Shown piece after piece: positions 15,730 to 24,005 of a stretch of DNA of 64,000 bases (position 1 is the stretch's first letter; each line of letters starts with the position of its first letter). The translations under genes and the position numbers were made by a program. Source of the stretch: Roseiarcus sp963823165 (GTDB lineage: Bacteria; Pseudomonadota; Alphaproteobacteria; Rhizobiales; Beijerinckiaceae); assembly GCA_963823165.1 (NCBI GenBank), contig CAWGKV010000039.1, positions 186,001 through 250,000 of the forward strand. The letters are read 5' to 3'. The notes under the pieces were generated by a model, which was not told the origin of the DNA, ran no database searches, and saw only the letters and a list, made by a program, of their open reading frames with translations.

Positions 15730-18684
15730 TCAGACGTTCTCGCCGAACAGCCCCCCGCACTGGCGGCGCAAGACCTCAAGAACGTCCTTGTGCGAAATTC
15801 CACGCATGCACCGATGGCCGTTCGAACATTCGTCCAATGTGTCAAACCCGCACGGACCGCAGTCGAGTTTCGCCTGAACGGTCACGTTGTCGCGTCCCAG
15901 TGGTCCCCACTCGATCGCTTGGTGGCTGGCCGAATAGATACTGATAGAGCGCGCGCCGACGAGTGCGGCGACATGGGCGATGCCGGAATTGTTGGTTATC
16001 GTCGCCTCCGCGGCGATCAGCTTGGGAACAACCTCACTCCACGCCGCCCCGGCGAGAACATTCACCCGCTCGCGTCGCGCTTGGCCGACAATGTCGTTTG
16101 CGATCGAAGTCAATTCGCCCTTCTGCCCGCCGCTCCCGATCAACAGGAGGTCGGCGCCGGTGCTATCGAGGATCGCGCGCCCAAGATCGATATATTCGTC
16201 CGCAGGCCAATCGCGGAGCAATGAGTTGGACACCGGCGCGATCGCGACATATTTGTGGACCGTGACCGGTTCGCTTCCGCTCGAGAAGCGGGAACGGATT
16301 GCGGCGACGTCAATCGCGTCGACCAGCCGGGAGCGTACGAGGGCGAGCAGCATGGTGATCTGCTCGGCCATGTGAACGCTCGCCGTGGGCATGATGCGAC
16401 GCGCCTGCGAAGCGCTCGCGAAATCCAAATCAACGCCGGTAAAGATGAACAAGGTCCGAGTCGCCGGAAGATCGTTGAGCCGGGCGCGGAACTCGACGTC
16501 GGCCAGATCGACAAAGGCGTCGAAACGGAACTTGTGCGCGCACTCGGTTTCCGTAATCAGGTATTTCTCGGCGAAGACGATTTGCCCGGCGTTTGTGGCG
16601 ATGTCGAAAACGACTTCGACCCGCCGCTCGTCGCCGGACGGAACCAGCTGCAAATTCAGAACTCCGTCATAGCCGCCAGCGTCGAGCTTGGTGTAGGGCC
16701 CGGAGATGAAGTATTTCTTGTCGGTCGGTTCGCAGAGGGCGAGGCCGTCACGCAGCCAATGACGACAATTATAGTTGAACGCAGCCGGACTCCACGACAC
16801 GTGGGCCTTTGAGGGAACGTCCCGCCGAGCGGCCTGGTGGTAGGACTCAAGGCTCGGCAAGGCTACGTCCAAATATGCGAAGTTGTGGCTGTCGCCGATC
16901 CCCGCGCGGATGCGCGAATCGATGACCTGCAACAAGCGCCTGCCGTCGCTCGGGACACGGAAGTCGATCGCAAGATCGAACGTCTGCCCCTTGAGCTTGG
17001 AGCCCAGTTGTTGCGCCTGGAAGGATTTCTCCCGGTCGCGCGAACCGCGAAACTTCTCGTCCTGCGCGAAGTAGTCGCAAGCCACTATCGAATCAAAGAG
17101 ATTTAATGACCTGGCCAATTCCTCGTTCCACGATCCGCACACCAGCGTGATTGCGGCGCTCGGAAATGTGGCCCGCAGCTCCCCGAACTGTGGGACCATC
17201 ATGCAAAAATCGCCGATGTGGTCGATCTTTAGAACGATGATCTTGGCGATGTCCGATATGGTGATCCCGGCGCTCAGCAGCGATTTCGGCCTCGCGACGA
17301 CGATCGAATCCTCCTCAAGCTCTGCATATTGAGGAATCCGGTCGATCTGAATCAGCTGAGAGTCTTCGTATTGTTCCCGTCGCCCCATCTTTTGGAAAAT
17401 TGCAAGCGTACTGTAAGCTCCGTGGGCCTGCTCGCTATGGGGGGCTCGATAATCATGACCGGCGTCATAGTCTTTCGCAAATCGAAGCCGAAAGGAATTG
17501 ATGCCACAGGCGGCTTCGATATGGAGGAGCAATCGGTCGAGCGTGTAAAATCTCCGATGTTCCGCGGCGAACTTGGACGGCGGAAACAGCCGCCGTTCGT
17601 AGAGATCGCGGTGTGGAACGCTGATGATCAGATGAGCGCCAACAGCCAGATGTTCATGAACGGATCGCAGCAGCGAAAACGGATTGACGACGTGCTCGAG
17701 CACGTTCGCCAACACGACCGCTTTCAGCTTGTCCCGCTCGCCACTCAGAATATCCGCATAATGCTTGGCCGCGGCCGGAATTTTAATTTGCGTGACGGAA
17801 GGCAATATCGGGCGGCGATCCTGGCTGTCCAGACAAACATCGACGACTCCGGTCGTGGGAATGAATTTGTCAAAGACGCCATCGTTGATCGCGGGCAGCA
17901 GGGCGTTGGCGGCGTCGGTTTCCAACCCACGCAGCCAGCTGCTCAACGCTTCGGCGCTCTCCGGCTCTAACGCCGGAAGCCGGGCGTCCTCGTTATTCTG
18001 AACTTGGCCCTCGGCCGCTCGCAAAGCGCTTTCGGATTCATTCGTTTGAACTGTCCAGTTCGAATCGTAGTCGCCGGGCAGAGAACCGAAATATTCCGCA
18101 AATGCGCCGCGCAAGGCCAGACGCTCGAGCGCCAGCGTTCTCCTCCCGACAATTTCGAACCCTTCCAAGGGCTCCGGGAGGTCAACCGTCACCGGCTCTC
18201 CGAATCCGGACAGGGTGGTCCGCGCGATCTTCCGCTTGCCGGCGTCGGCGGTGAAGACGAGGTCAACTTCGCCGTCGAGTTCGCCGTCGAAAGTAAAGGC
18301 GAATCGGCCTGCGGGAAGCCGAGCGTAAGGTCCATAGAACAGGACCTTTTGTCCGATCGCGCCGTCCGTTTCAGCATCGAAGCGGATCGCGGCGCCGTGC
18401 GCGTCGGACCCGGCGCGATTGGCGGCATAGGCTTTATGCGTGAACCAATCCGGTGCTCTCAGTGCGAAAATCGCGCGGGGCTTGTCCTCACCGCGGCGAG
18501 GGTCGTGGGACGAGGAGGCGGCAGCGCCTTCCTCGGCGACTTTCGCTCCGGATGGTTCGGTCGGCTTCTCCGAGAGTTCGGCGCGCCCGCCCGGATCTCC
18601 GGAGAGTTCGGCGAGCTTCCCCGTGATCTCCCCCGAGTATGCCTTCCACCGTCTCGTTTCTTTCACGAAGGAGAAGATTTTCAT
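15730..18684 (-). CDS. Methyltransferase / GT9 (heptosyltransferase-like) fusion with two beta-rich modules
   Basis: A 984-aa protein. Residues about 60-190 form a beta-rich module (FYGPYARLPAGRFAFTF...). Residues about 255-430 resemble a class I SAM methyltransferase tail (KAVVLANVLEHVVNPFSLL, HLIISVPHRDLYERR) but lack a clear glycine-rich SAM loop. Residues about 465-984 are a GT9 fold: KIIVLKIDHIGDFCMMVPQ at the start, and the nucleotide-sugar half VAIAPVSNSLLRDWP and NNSGIAHVAALVGA, ending in CGPCGF. A second copy of the beta-rich module (SGPYTKLDAGGYDGVLNLQ, about 645-745) is inserted between the two halves of the GT9 domain. GT9 enzymes transfer heptose or related sugars. The setting is EPS synthesis. 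Confidence 0.8.
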   Translation of the reverse strand: MKIFSFVKETRRWKAYSGEITGKLAELSGDPGGRAELSEKPTEPSGAKVAEEGAAASSSHDPRRGEDKPRAIFALRAPDWFTHKAYAANRAGSDAHGAAIRFDAETDGAIGQKVLFYGPYARLPAGRFAFTFDGELDGEVDLVFTADAGKRKIARTTLSGFGEPVTVDLPEPLEGFEIVGRRTLALERLALRGAFAEYFGSLPGDYDSNWTVQTNESESALRAAEGQVQNNEDARLPALEPESAEALSSWLRGLETDAANALLPAINDGVFDKFIPTTGVVDVCLDSQDRRPILPSVTQIKIPAAAKHYADILSGERDKLKAVVLANVLEHVVNPFSLLRSVHEHLAVGAHLIISVPHRDLYERRLFPPSKFAAEHRRFYTLDRLLLHIEAACGINSFRLRFAKDYDAGHDYRAPHSEQAHGAYSTLAIFQKMGRREQYEDSQLIQIDRIPQYAELEEDSIVVARPKSLLSAGITISDIAKIIVLKIDHIGDFCMMVPQFGELRATFPSAAITLVCGSWNEELARSLNLFDSIVACDYFAQDEKFRGSRDREKSFQAQQLGSKLKGQTFDLAIDFRVPSDGRRLLQVIDSRIRAGIGDSHNFAYLDVALPSLESYHQAARRDVPSKAHVSWSPAAFNYNCRHWLRDGLALCEPTDKKYFISGPYTKLDAGGYDGVLNLQLVPSGDERRVEVVFDIATNAGQIVFAEKYLITETECAHKFRFDAFVDLADVEFRARLNDLPATRTLFIFTGVDLDFASASQARRIMPTASVHMAEQITMLLALVRSRLVDAIDVAAIRSRFSSGSEPVTVHKYVAIAPVSNSLLRDWPADEYIDLGRAILDSTGADLLLIGSGGQKGELTSIANDIVGQARRERVNVLAGAAWSEVVPKLIAAEATITNNSGIAHVAALVGARSISIYSASHQAIEWGPLGRDNVTVQAKLDCGPCGFDTLDECSNGHRCMRGISHKDVLEVLRRQCGGLFGENV

Positions 18685-18879
18685 TTCGCTTCGCCTGCTT
18701 CGAGGTCGGGATACGGATGCCCAATATTGTGGCGTCAGCGAGTCGGACGCGCAGCTGTCTCAATCGTCTCACCCGAGAATTAGTCTAAATCGGCGACGCC
18801 AAGCGAACCCGATGGGCATCGCGCTTAGCTGACCGCCGCATCTCGTCGCTCGATCCGCTTCCGTCAACCCCACTTTACG

Positions 18880-19160
18880 CTAGAGCAGCCCCTGATCGAG
18901 TTGGATCATGCCGCAGGCGGCGAAGGAATTTGGGCATTCGGCGGATTTGAAGATGCCGGCGCAGGCTTCGAGCACCCTCGTCAGGCTGGCGGCGGATCGC
19001 TCGCTGAGCTTGCGCAGAGTGGCCTTCAGCTTGGAAAAGCCTCTCGATTGAGTTCATATGCGGGGAGCGTTCGTCGGCCGGTGGTAGGCCTTCGGGGCCG
19101 CGAGCCCCGAAGGCGCGAACTCGGCGACCAAGCGTGATCGTCTTGCCGTGGCCGTGCTGG
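18880..19160 (-). pseudogene. IS630-family transposase 3' fragment, frameshifted
   Basis: The minus strand reads, across one lost base near 19050, a degraded SPDLNPIE block (SPHMNSIE) followed by AFSKLKATLRKLSERSAASL and LEACAGIFKSAECPNSFAACG, ending at a TAG at 18880-18882. This is the C-terminal third of an IS630 transposase, including the position of the third catalytic acidic residue. It abuts the truncated DAHP synthase gene directly. The end of the fragment is nearly the same as the scar at 4171. Confidence 0.75.
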
Positions 19161-19161
19161 A

Positions 19162-19440
19162 CGCCATCTGCAGGAAGACGCGGAAGAAGTCGCGGATATT
19201 GTCGGCCGAATGCTCTTCGAAGCTCTCGGCGCAATCGCCGCCCTGCAGCAGGAACGCTTCGCCCGCGGCGGCGGCGCCGAGAGCGTGTTTCAGTTTGCGC
19301 GCCTCGCCCGCGAACACGAGCGGCGGATAGCCGGCGAGCTGACGCTCAGTCTCAGCCAGCGCCGCGAGGTCCTTGTAGACGGGCGACTGCTCGATCGGCT
19401 TCATTCGCCAGCTGTCAGGGGTCCAACGTTGGTTCGCCAT
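19162..19440 (-). pseudogene. Class II DAHP synthase, N-terminal fragment
   Basis: From the ATG at 19440 the protein begins MANQRWTPDSWRMKPIEQ and keeps LVFAGEARKLK, AFLLQGGDCAESFEEHSADN and IRDFFRVFLQMA, all typical of class II 3-deoxy-7-phosphoheptulonate synthase, the entry step of the shikimate pathway. Homology stops after about 93 of an expected 450 or so residues, exactly where the IS630 fragment begins. The fragment keeps one substrate-site cysteine region but not the barrel, so it cannot be active. A functional copy must exist elsewhere if the cell makes its own aromatic amino acids. Confidence 0.8.
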
Positions 19441-19773
19441 TTCCTTTTGCGCCTGAACACTCGTGCAAACTCCGCCTTTTGCCCGGAAGGGTGGAGCTAT
19501 GCAAGCCATGCCTTCCGCGGGACTCGGGACGAGCAGAGACGTTCCCCGCATCCGAGCTCTGCGTCAACCAGCCGCGTCCCCGCCCGTTATTGCAACTGAG
19601 CCGCGAGTCGAAAGGCGGCGGCGCTTTTCCTCGTCCGGGGCTTATTACCCGGCGAATTGGTCTAGCGGCGAGAACCATGGCTTCGGACTGGCAGCGCCGT
19701 CTTGCCCTCAACCATGCCTGGTTTGGTCCCCGTTGGGCGCAGATCGGGGGCGCGGCAATGCTTTTCGTACGCG
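19441..19773. other. Intergenic region, former DAHP synthase leader
   Basis: About 330 bp upstream of the truncated aro gene and downstream of the ASCH gene. No gene is supported. It probably still contains the old promoter and leader of the DAHP synthase. Confidence 0.35.
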
Positions 19774-20151
19774 TCAGTCGTCGATGACTTCGACCAGCCT
19801 GAATCGCTCGCAATAGAGCTCCATTTCCTCCGAAAAAACACCGTCGCGGGTGAAATAATTCTTATGCGCGCGGCGCCAATAGTCGAGGGATCGGTCGCCC
19901 TCGCCCTCGTCCCAGGCGAAGGCCTCGTCGACCTCCTCGAACCGGCTCCGGCTCAACTCGACCGTCTCGATGATCGCCCGCGGCCAGCCCGCGCCGTCCT
20001 CCGCCATCCATCGCTTGCCGACCGCGAAGCCCTTGTCGCCCTCGCTCGCGGGCCAGCAGGTCGCGGTTTTCTTTCCAATGAGCACGAGCTCGAGCAATTC
20101 GTTCGCGAGCGCTGGGCCGTCGCCGAACGAGAAGCCTTCGAGGCCAGGCAT
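19774..20151 (-). CDS. ASCH-domain protein
   Basis: A 125-aa single-domain protein of the ASCH (PUA-like) superfamily: FGDGPALANELLELVLIGKK then TATCWPASEGD, the G-K-K-T-A motif typical of these proteins, and FAWDEGEGDRSLDYWRRAH, which matches the conserved W-x-E-G-D-x-S-x-x-W signature. Members bind RNA or modified nucleosides, and some hydrolyse N4-acetylcytidine. The start is the ATG at 20151. It is flanked by the aro fragment and a long gap, so context adds little. Confidence 0.8.
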   Translation of the reverse strand: MPGLEGFSFGDGPALANELLELVLIGKKTATCWPASEGDKGFAVGKRWMAEDGAGWPRAIIETVELSRSRFEEVDEAFAWDEGEGDRSLDYWRRAHKNYFTRDGVFSEEMELYCERFRLVEVIDD

Positions 20152-20622
20152 GGTCCACGCCCTCCAATCGACATGGCTGTTCCAGGATCACGCCCGGGCG
20201 GGCCATGACAGCCGCTGCGAGCCGCGCCGACAATGTCGGCTTAACGCCTACAGATACTTCGTCGCCTCGCGCCTGGCGACGCCTTTCAGCGTCCACTGGC
20301 TTACTCGCCATCACGTAGCAGGCTAGCCTCGGCCTCTTCGAGGAGGTCCTGCTGAATTTGCAGAAGGCGGCCTGTCGCCGCAGGCAAGCAAGGCGAGACG
20401 GGGCAAGACTCTATGTCCTTGTTCGTGAGGTCGTCGCCTTTCGCGCCAACAAATTTCTTGCATTGGAGCTATGTTCTATCTCAGTTTGGCGGCGTTTTGC
20501 GGGAATGGGCACACGTGCCCTTCCGGCGTTCCGGGCCGGCCCGGCGCTCAACGGTGTGACCGCGCGTGTCGGCCGGGCAGATTGATGAGTCCGCTCAGCC
20601 GACAAGACGAGAGAGACCAGAC
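20152..20622. other. Intergenic region, nothing recognised
   Basis: About 470 bp between divergent genes (ASCH and quinone oxidoreductase). No open frame has a family match. The AT-richer segment at 20440-20490 is a candidate promoter area for the plus-strand operon. Confidence 0.35.
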
Positions 20623-21621
20623 ATGACAACGCAAACCGGGACCATGCGCGCCGTCGTCGCGAAGCGGCCAGGCGGACCGGACGTTCTCGAGATCGAAATG
20701 CGGCCGCTGCCGGCGCCGGCCGAAGGGGAGATTCTGATCAAGGTCCAGGCGGCGGGCGTCAATCGGCCGGATGCGCTGCAGCGCATGGGCCACTATGCGC
20801 CGCCGAAGGGCGCCAGCGACGTACTTGGACTCGAGGTCGCAGGCGCCGTCGTCGCGCGCGGCCCTGGCGCCACTCGCCACTCGGAAGGAACCCGCGTGAC
20901 CGCGCTCATTCCCGGGGGCGGGTACGCCGACTTTTGCGTTGCGCACGAAACGAACGCGCTGCCGATCCCCTCCGGCCTGAGCGCAGTCGAGGCTGCAGCC
21001 ATTCCGGAGACTTATTTCACCGTCTGGTCCAACGTCTTCGACCGCGGAGCCCTCAAGGCCGGCGAAACCCTGCTGCTTCATGGCGGGACTTCTGGGATCG
21101 GCACGACCGCGATCAGCCTCGCCAAGGCTTTCGGAGCCAAGGTGATTGCGACCGCCGGTTCCGACGAGAAGGCTCGCCAGTGCGAGTTGCTTGGAGCCGA
21201 CATCGGCGTCAATTACCGGACCGACGACTTCGTCGCCCGGACGCTTGCCGCGACAGATGGCCGCGGCGCGGACGTCGTCCTCGATATGGTAGGCGGGGGA
21301 TATGTCCAGCGGAATTTTGCAGCCGCGGCGGTGGATGGCCGGATCGTGCAGATCGCTTTCATGCAGGGCCAGACGGCGACGATCGACCTGCGCGAGATCA
21401 TGCAGAAACGCCTGACCCATACGGGCTCCACGCTTCGCCCCCGTTCTCCTGCGGAAAAGGCGATTATCGCCAACGCCCTGTTGATAAGAGTTTGGCCGCT
21501 TATCGAGGCCGGCCTTTGCAAGCCGGTGATCGACTCGGTCTTCGCTCTCTCCGAAGCCGTGAAGGCGCACGCACGGTTGGAGAGCGGAGCGCATGTCGGC
21601 AAGATTGTGCTGACGACATGA
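20623..21621 (+). CDS. NAD(P)H quinone oxidoreductase, PIG3-type MDR family
   Basis: A zinc-free medium-chain dehydrogenase/reductase (332 aa) from the ATG at 20623, which has a GAGAGA ribosome site. Features: the GroES-like N-half with VKVQAAGVNRPDALQRMG-type sequence (here starting IKVQAAGVNRPD), the NADPH-binding HGGTSGIGTTAISLAKAFG, VIATAGSDEKA, and DMVGGGYVQRNF. Catalytic-zinc cysteines are absent, as in quinone reductases. It likely reduces quinones or enals with NADPH in the cytoplasm. It precedes rsfS closely, where many relatives have nadD. Confidence 0.88.
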   Translation: MTTQTGTMRAVVAKRPGGPDVLEIEMRPLPAPAEGEILIKVQAAGVNRPDALQRMGHYAPPKGASDVLGLEVAGAVVARGPGATRHSEGTRVTALIPGGGYADFCVAHETNALPIPSGLSAVEAAAIPETYFTVWSNVFDRGALKAGETLLLHGGTSGIGTTAISLAKAFGAKVIATAGSDEKARQCELLGADIGVNYRTDDFVARTLAATDGRGADVVLDMVGGGYVQRNFAAAAVDGRIVQIAFMQGQTATIDLREIMQKRLTHTGSTLRPRSPAEKAIIANALLIRVWPLIEAGLCKPVIDSVFALSEAVKAHARLESGAHVGKIVLTT

Positions 21622-21757
21622 AGCCTTCCGAGGCTTGAAAAGCGGACGCCGGCGCCTCATCTTCGCCTGGGCCGGAGCGAACAGGCAGCCGGCGGAGAGG
21701 AATCCGACGCTGACACTCACGTCTCGTATTGCTGCGGCGCACACTGGCCGCAAGTCG

Positions 21758-22117
21758 TTGATCGACGAACAATCTGTCGACACACTTTCCAGGATCATCG
21801 TCGGCGGTCTCGAAGACGCGAAGGCGGAAGACATCGTCACGATCGAGCTCTCCAGCAAGACCACGATTGCTGATCGCATGATCATTGCCTCCGGAAGGTC
21901 GAGCACGCATGTCGGCGCGATTGCCGACCGCGTGATGAAGGCCTGCCGTGACGCCGGCTTTCCCACTCCAAGGGTCGAAGGCTTGCCGCTGTGCGACTGG
22001 GTTCTCCTGGACGCGCGGGACGCCATCGTGCACATCTTCCGCCCGGACGTCCGTCAGTTCTACAATCTTGAGAAGATGTGGGGCGCCGACAGGCCCGGCG
22101 ACGCTGGAAAGATCTGA
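21758..22117 (+). CDS. rsfS: Ribosomal silencing factor RsfS
   Basis: RsfS binds ribosomal protein uL14 and blocks subunit joining during nutrient limitation. The frame contains AEDIVTIELSSKT, DRMIIASGRSSTHVGAIAD, VEGLPLCDWVLLDARD, and VHIFRPDVRQFYNLEKMW, the complete family core. The start is uncertain: the frame is open from a TTG at 21635, but family similarity begins near a TTG at 21758 (LIDEQSVDTLSRII), giving 120 aa, the normal size. No good ribosome site was seen at either. It is followed 21 bp later by rlmH, the usual partner. Confidence 0.88.
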   Translation: MIDEQSVDTLSRIIVGGLEDAKAEDIVTIELSSKTTIADRMIIASGRSSTHVGAIADRVMKACRDAGFPTPRVEGLPLCDWVLLDARDAIVHIFRPDVRQFYNLEKMWGADRPGDAGKI

Positions 22118-22138
22118 AGCGGAAGCTTCTAAACGCGC

Positions 22139-22621
22139 ATGCGGATCGTCCTTATTTGCGTCGGTCGGCTCAAAGCGGGGCCGGAGAGAGAACTCTTCGC
22201 ACGCTATTTCAAAAGGATGGGAGAATTAGCGCGCAGCGCCGGCGTCGCACGCGTCGATCTGCGCGAGCTTTCCGAATCTTGCGCGCGTCGGCCGGAGGAT
22301 CGGCGCGAGGAGGAAGCTGCTGCGATTATCGCCGCCGCGCCGCTGGGCGCGGGGCTGGTCGCGCTCGATGAGCGCGGGGCCTCGCCAACGAGCGGAGAAT
22401 GGGCGGCCGACATCGGCCGGCTCCGCGATGCGGCGCAGCCCGTGTACGCAGTCGTGATCGGCGGTCCGGACGGGCTCTCGCCGTCGCTGCGCGCCAAAGC
22501 GCGTCTGGTCGTCAGTTTCGGAGCGATGACCTGGCCGCATCAACTCGCAAGGGTGATGGCAAGCGAACAACTTTATCGGGCGCTCACCATTCTTTCCGGT
22601 CACCCCTACCATCGTGATTGA
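22139..22621 (+). CDS. rlmH: 23S rRNA (pseudouridine-1915-N3) methyltransferase RlmH
   Basis: A SPOUT-class methyltransferase of 160 aa, the normal length, that modifies helix 69 of 23S rRNA. Diagnostic pieces: an N-terminal strand MRIVLICVGRLK, LDERGASPTSGEWA, the SAM-binding trefoil knot with VYAVVIGGPDGLSPSLRAKA, and the C-terminal ASEQLYRALTILSGHPYHRD, which is nearly invariant in the family. Cytoplasmic. The order rsfS-rlmH-envC-ctpA is common in alphaproteobacteria. Confidence 0.95.
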   Translation: MRIVLICVGRLKAGPERELFARYFKRMGELARSAGVARVDLRELSESCARRPEDRREEEAAAIIAAAPLGAGLVALDERGASPTSGEWAADIGRLRDAAQPVYAVVIGGPDGLSPSLRAKARLVVSFGAMTWPHQLARVMASEQLYRALTILSGHPYHRD

Positions 22622-22664
22622 TCGCCGCGATTCCGGCTAGATTTGATGATCTTGGACGCGGGAC

Positions 22665-24005
22665 ATGTCGGTGAAGCGAAGCGATTTGATGCGATGCGGG
22701 CTCGGCGCTGCGGCGTTTGGGGCCGCGGTCGGGTGGCCGTTGGCGCCGTCCGCCGACCCGGCGGTCGCCCCAGTCTCGCCAGCTGCGGAGCAGCAGAAAG
22801 CGGACAAGGAAGTCGAGTTGCGCGGCGTCGAGGACACCATGCGTGCGTCCGACGAGCAACGGAGGAACATTGACTCCGAGATCGAATCGATTCGCGCCGA
22901 CCGGGCAAGGCTCTCCGCGGCGCTGATTGCAACGACCGCCAAGGTGCAGGACGCCGAGCGGGGCGTCGCTGCGGCCGACGATCGTCTGGCGAGCCTGAAC
23001 GCCAAAGCGGACTCGATTTCTAAATCGTTGGAGACGCGCAGAGCCGCGACCGTCGAAGTCCTCGCGGCGCTTCAGCGCATGGGCGCCAACCCGCCGCCGG
23101 CGATTTTGATCAAGCCCGACGACATGGCCGAGGCGGTGCGGGCGGCGATGGTCCTGAGTTCGCTGATCCCCGATCTGAGAGCGCAGGCGGAAGCGCTCCG
23201 TCGCGACGTCGACGATCTGTCCAGAACGAAAGTCTCGATCGCGCGCGAACGCGCGGACCTGGCGCTGACCGTCAGCTCGCTGGCGGTTGAGAAGGAGCGT
23301 CTCGCCGCGCTGATCGAGGCGCGCCAGCAATCGTTATCGGCTGCCGAGCAGGCGCTCGCCTCGCAGCAGCAGCGCGCGGCGGAGTTGGCCAGGCAGGCGA
23401 CCACCATTAAGGATATGATCGCCGGACTCGACGCTGAGGAGGCGCAACAGAGGGCGGCGGCGAATGCGGTACGCGCCGCCCAAGAACAAGCAGCGAATGA
23501 GATCACAGCGAAGGCCGAGAACGCTCAGGTCGGCCCGCCGGCGCGCCTCCAGCCGGAGATGGCCTTCGCCGACGCCAGAGGCCGTCTTCCCTTGCCGGCC
23601 GCCGGCACGATCATCAAGACGTTTGGGTCTCCAGACGGGTTCGGAGGAACCGAGCATGGCCTTTCAATGGCGACGCTGGCCGGCGCGGTCGTCTCCGCGC
23701 CGACCGACGGCACAGTTCTTTTCTCTGGCCCCTATCGGGCTTATGGACAACTCTTGATCATAAACGCCGGCGGAGGATATTATCTCGTCCTCGCGGGCAT
23801 GGATCGCGTTAACGTGGCGCCGGGTCAGTTCGTTCTCTCAGGGGAACCAGTCGGCGCCATGGGGGACGGGACCACCCGGATGGCGGCGGCCGCCGCAGTT
23901 GGCGCCGAGCAGCCGGTTCTTTATATCGAACTAAGGAAAGACGGAACGGCGATCGATCCGGGACCATGGTGGGCAAAGTCAGACATCGAGAAGGCGCGCG
24001 GATGA
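22665..24005 (+). CDS. envC: EnvC-type murein hydrolase activator (coiled coil plus degenerate LytM)
   Basis: A 446-aa exported protein. A signal-like hydrophobic N-terminus (GLGAAAFGAAVGWPLAPSA) is followed by a long coiled coil (about 45-290, many A/E/R/Q heptads) and a LytM/M23 domain (about 300-440: GTIIKTFG, GTEHGLSM, APTDGTVLFSGPYRAYGQL, LAGMDRVNVAPGQFV). The zinc ligands of active M23 enzymes (HxxxD and HxH) are not preserved, as in EnvC, which activates amidases rather than cutting murein. Its stop overlaps the ATG of the next gene by 4 nt, so it is cotranslated with ctpA. Confidence 0.88.
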   Translation: MSVKRSDLMRCGLGAAAFGAAVGWPLAPSADPAVAPVSPAAEQQKADKEVELRGVEDTMRASDEQRRNIDSEIESIRADRARLSAALIATTAKVQDAERGVAAADDRLASLNAKADSISKSLETRRAATVEVLAALQRMGANPPPAILIKPDDMAEAVRAAMVLSSLIPDLRAQAEALRRDVDDLSRTKVSIARERADLALTVSSLAVEKERLAALIEARQQSLSAAEQALASQQQRAAELARQATTIKDMIAGLDAEEAQQRAAANAVRAAQEQAANEITAKAENAQVGPPARLQPEMAFADARGRLPLPAAGTIIKTFGSPDGFGGTEHGLSMATLAGAVVSAPTDGTVLFSGPYRAYGQLLIINAGGGYYLVLAGMDRVNVAPGQFVLSGEPVGAMGDGTTRMAAAAAVGAEQPVLYIELRKDGTAIDPGPWWAKSDIEKARG

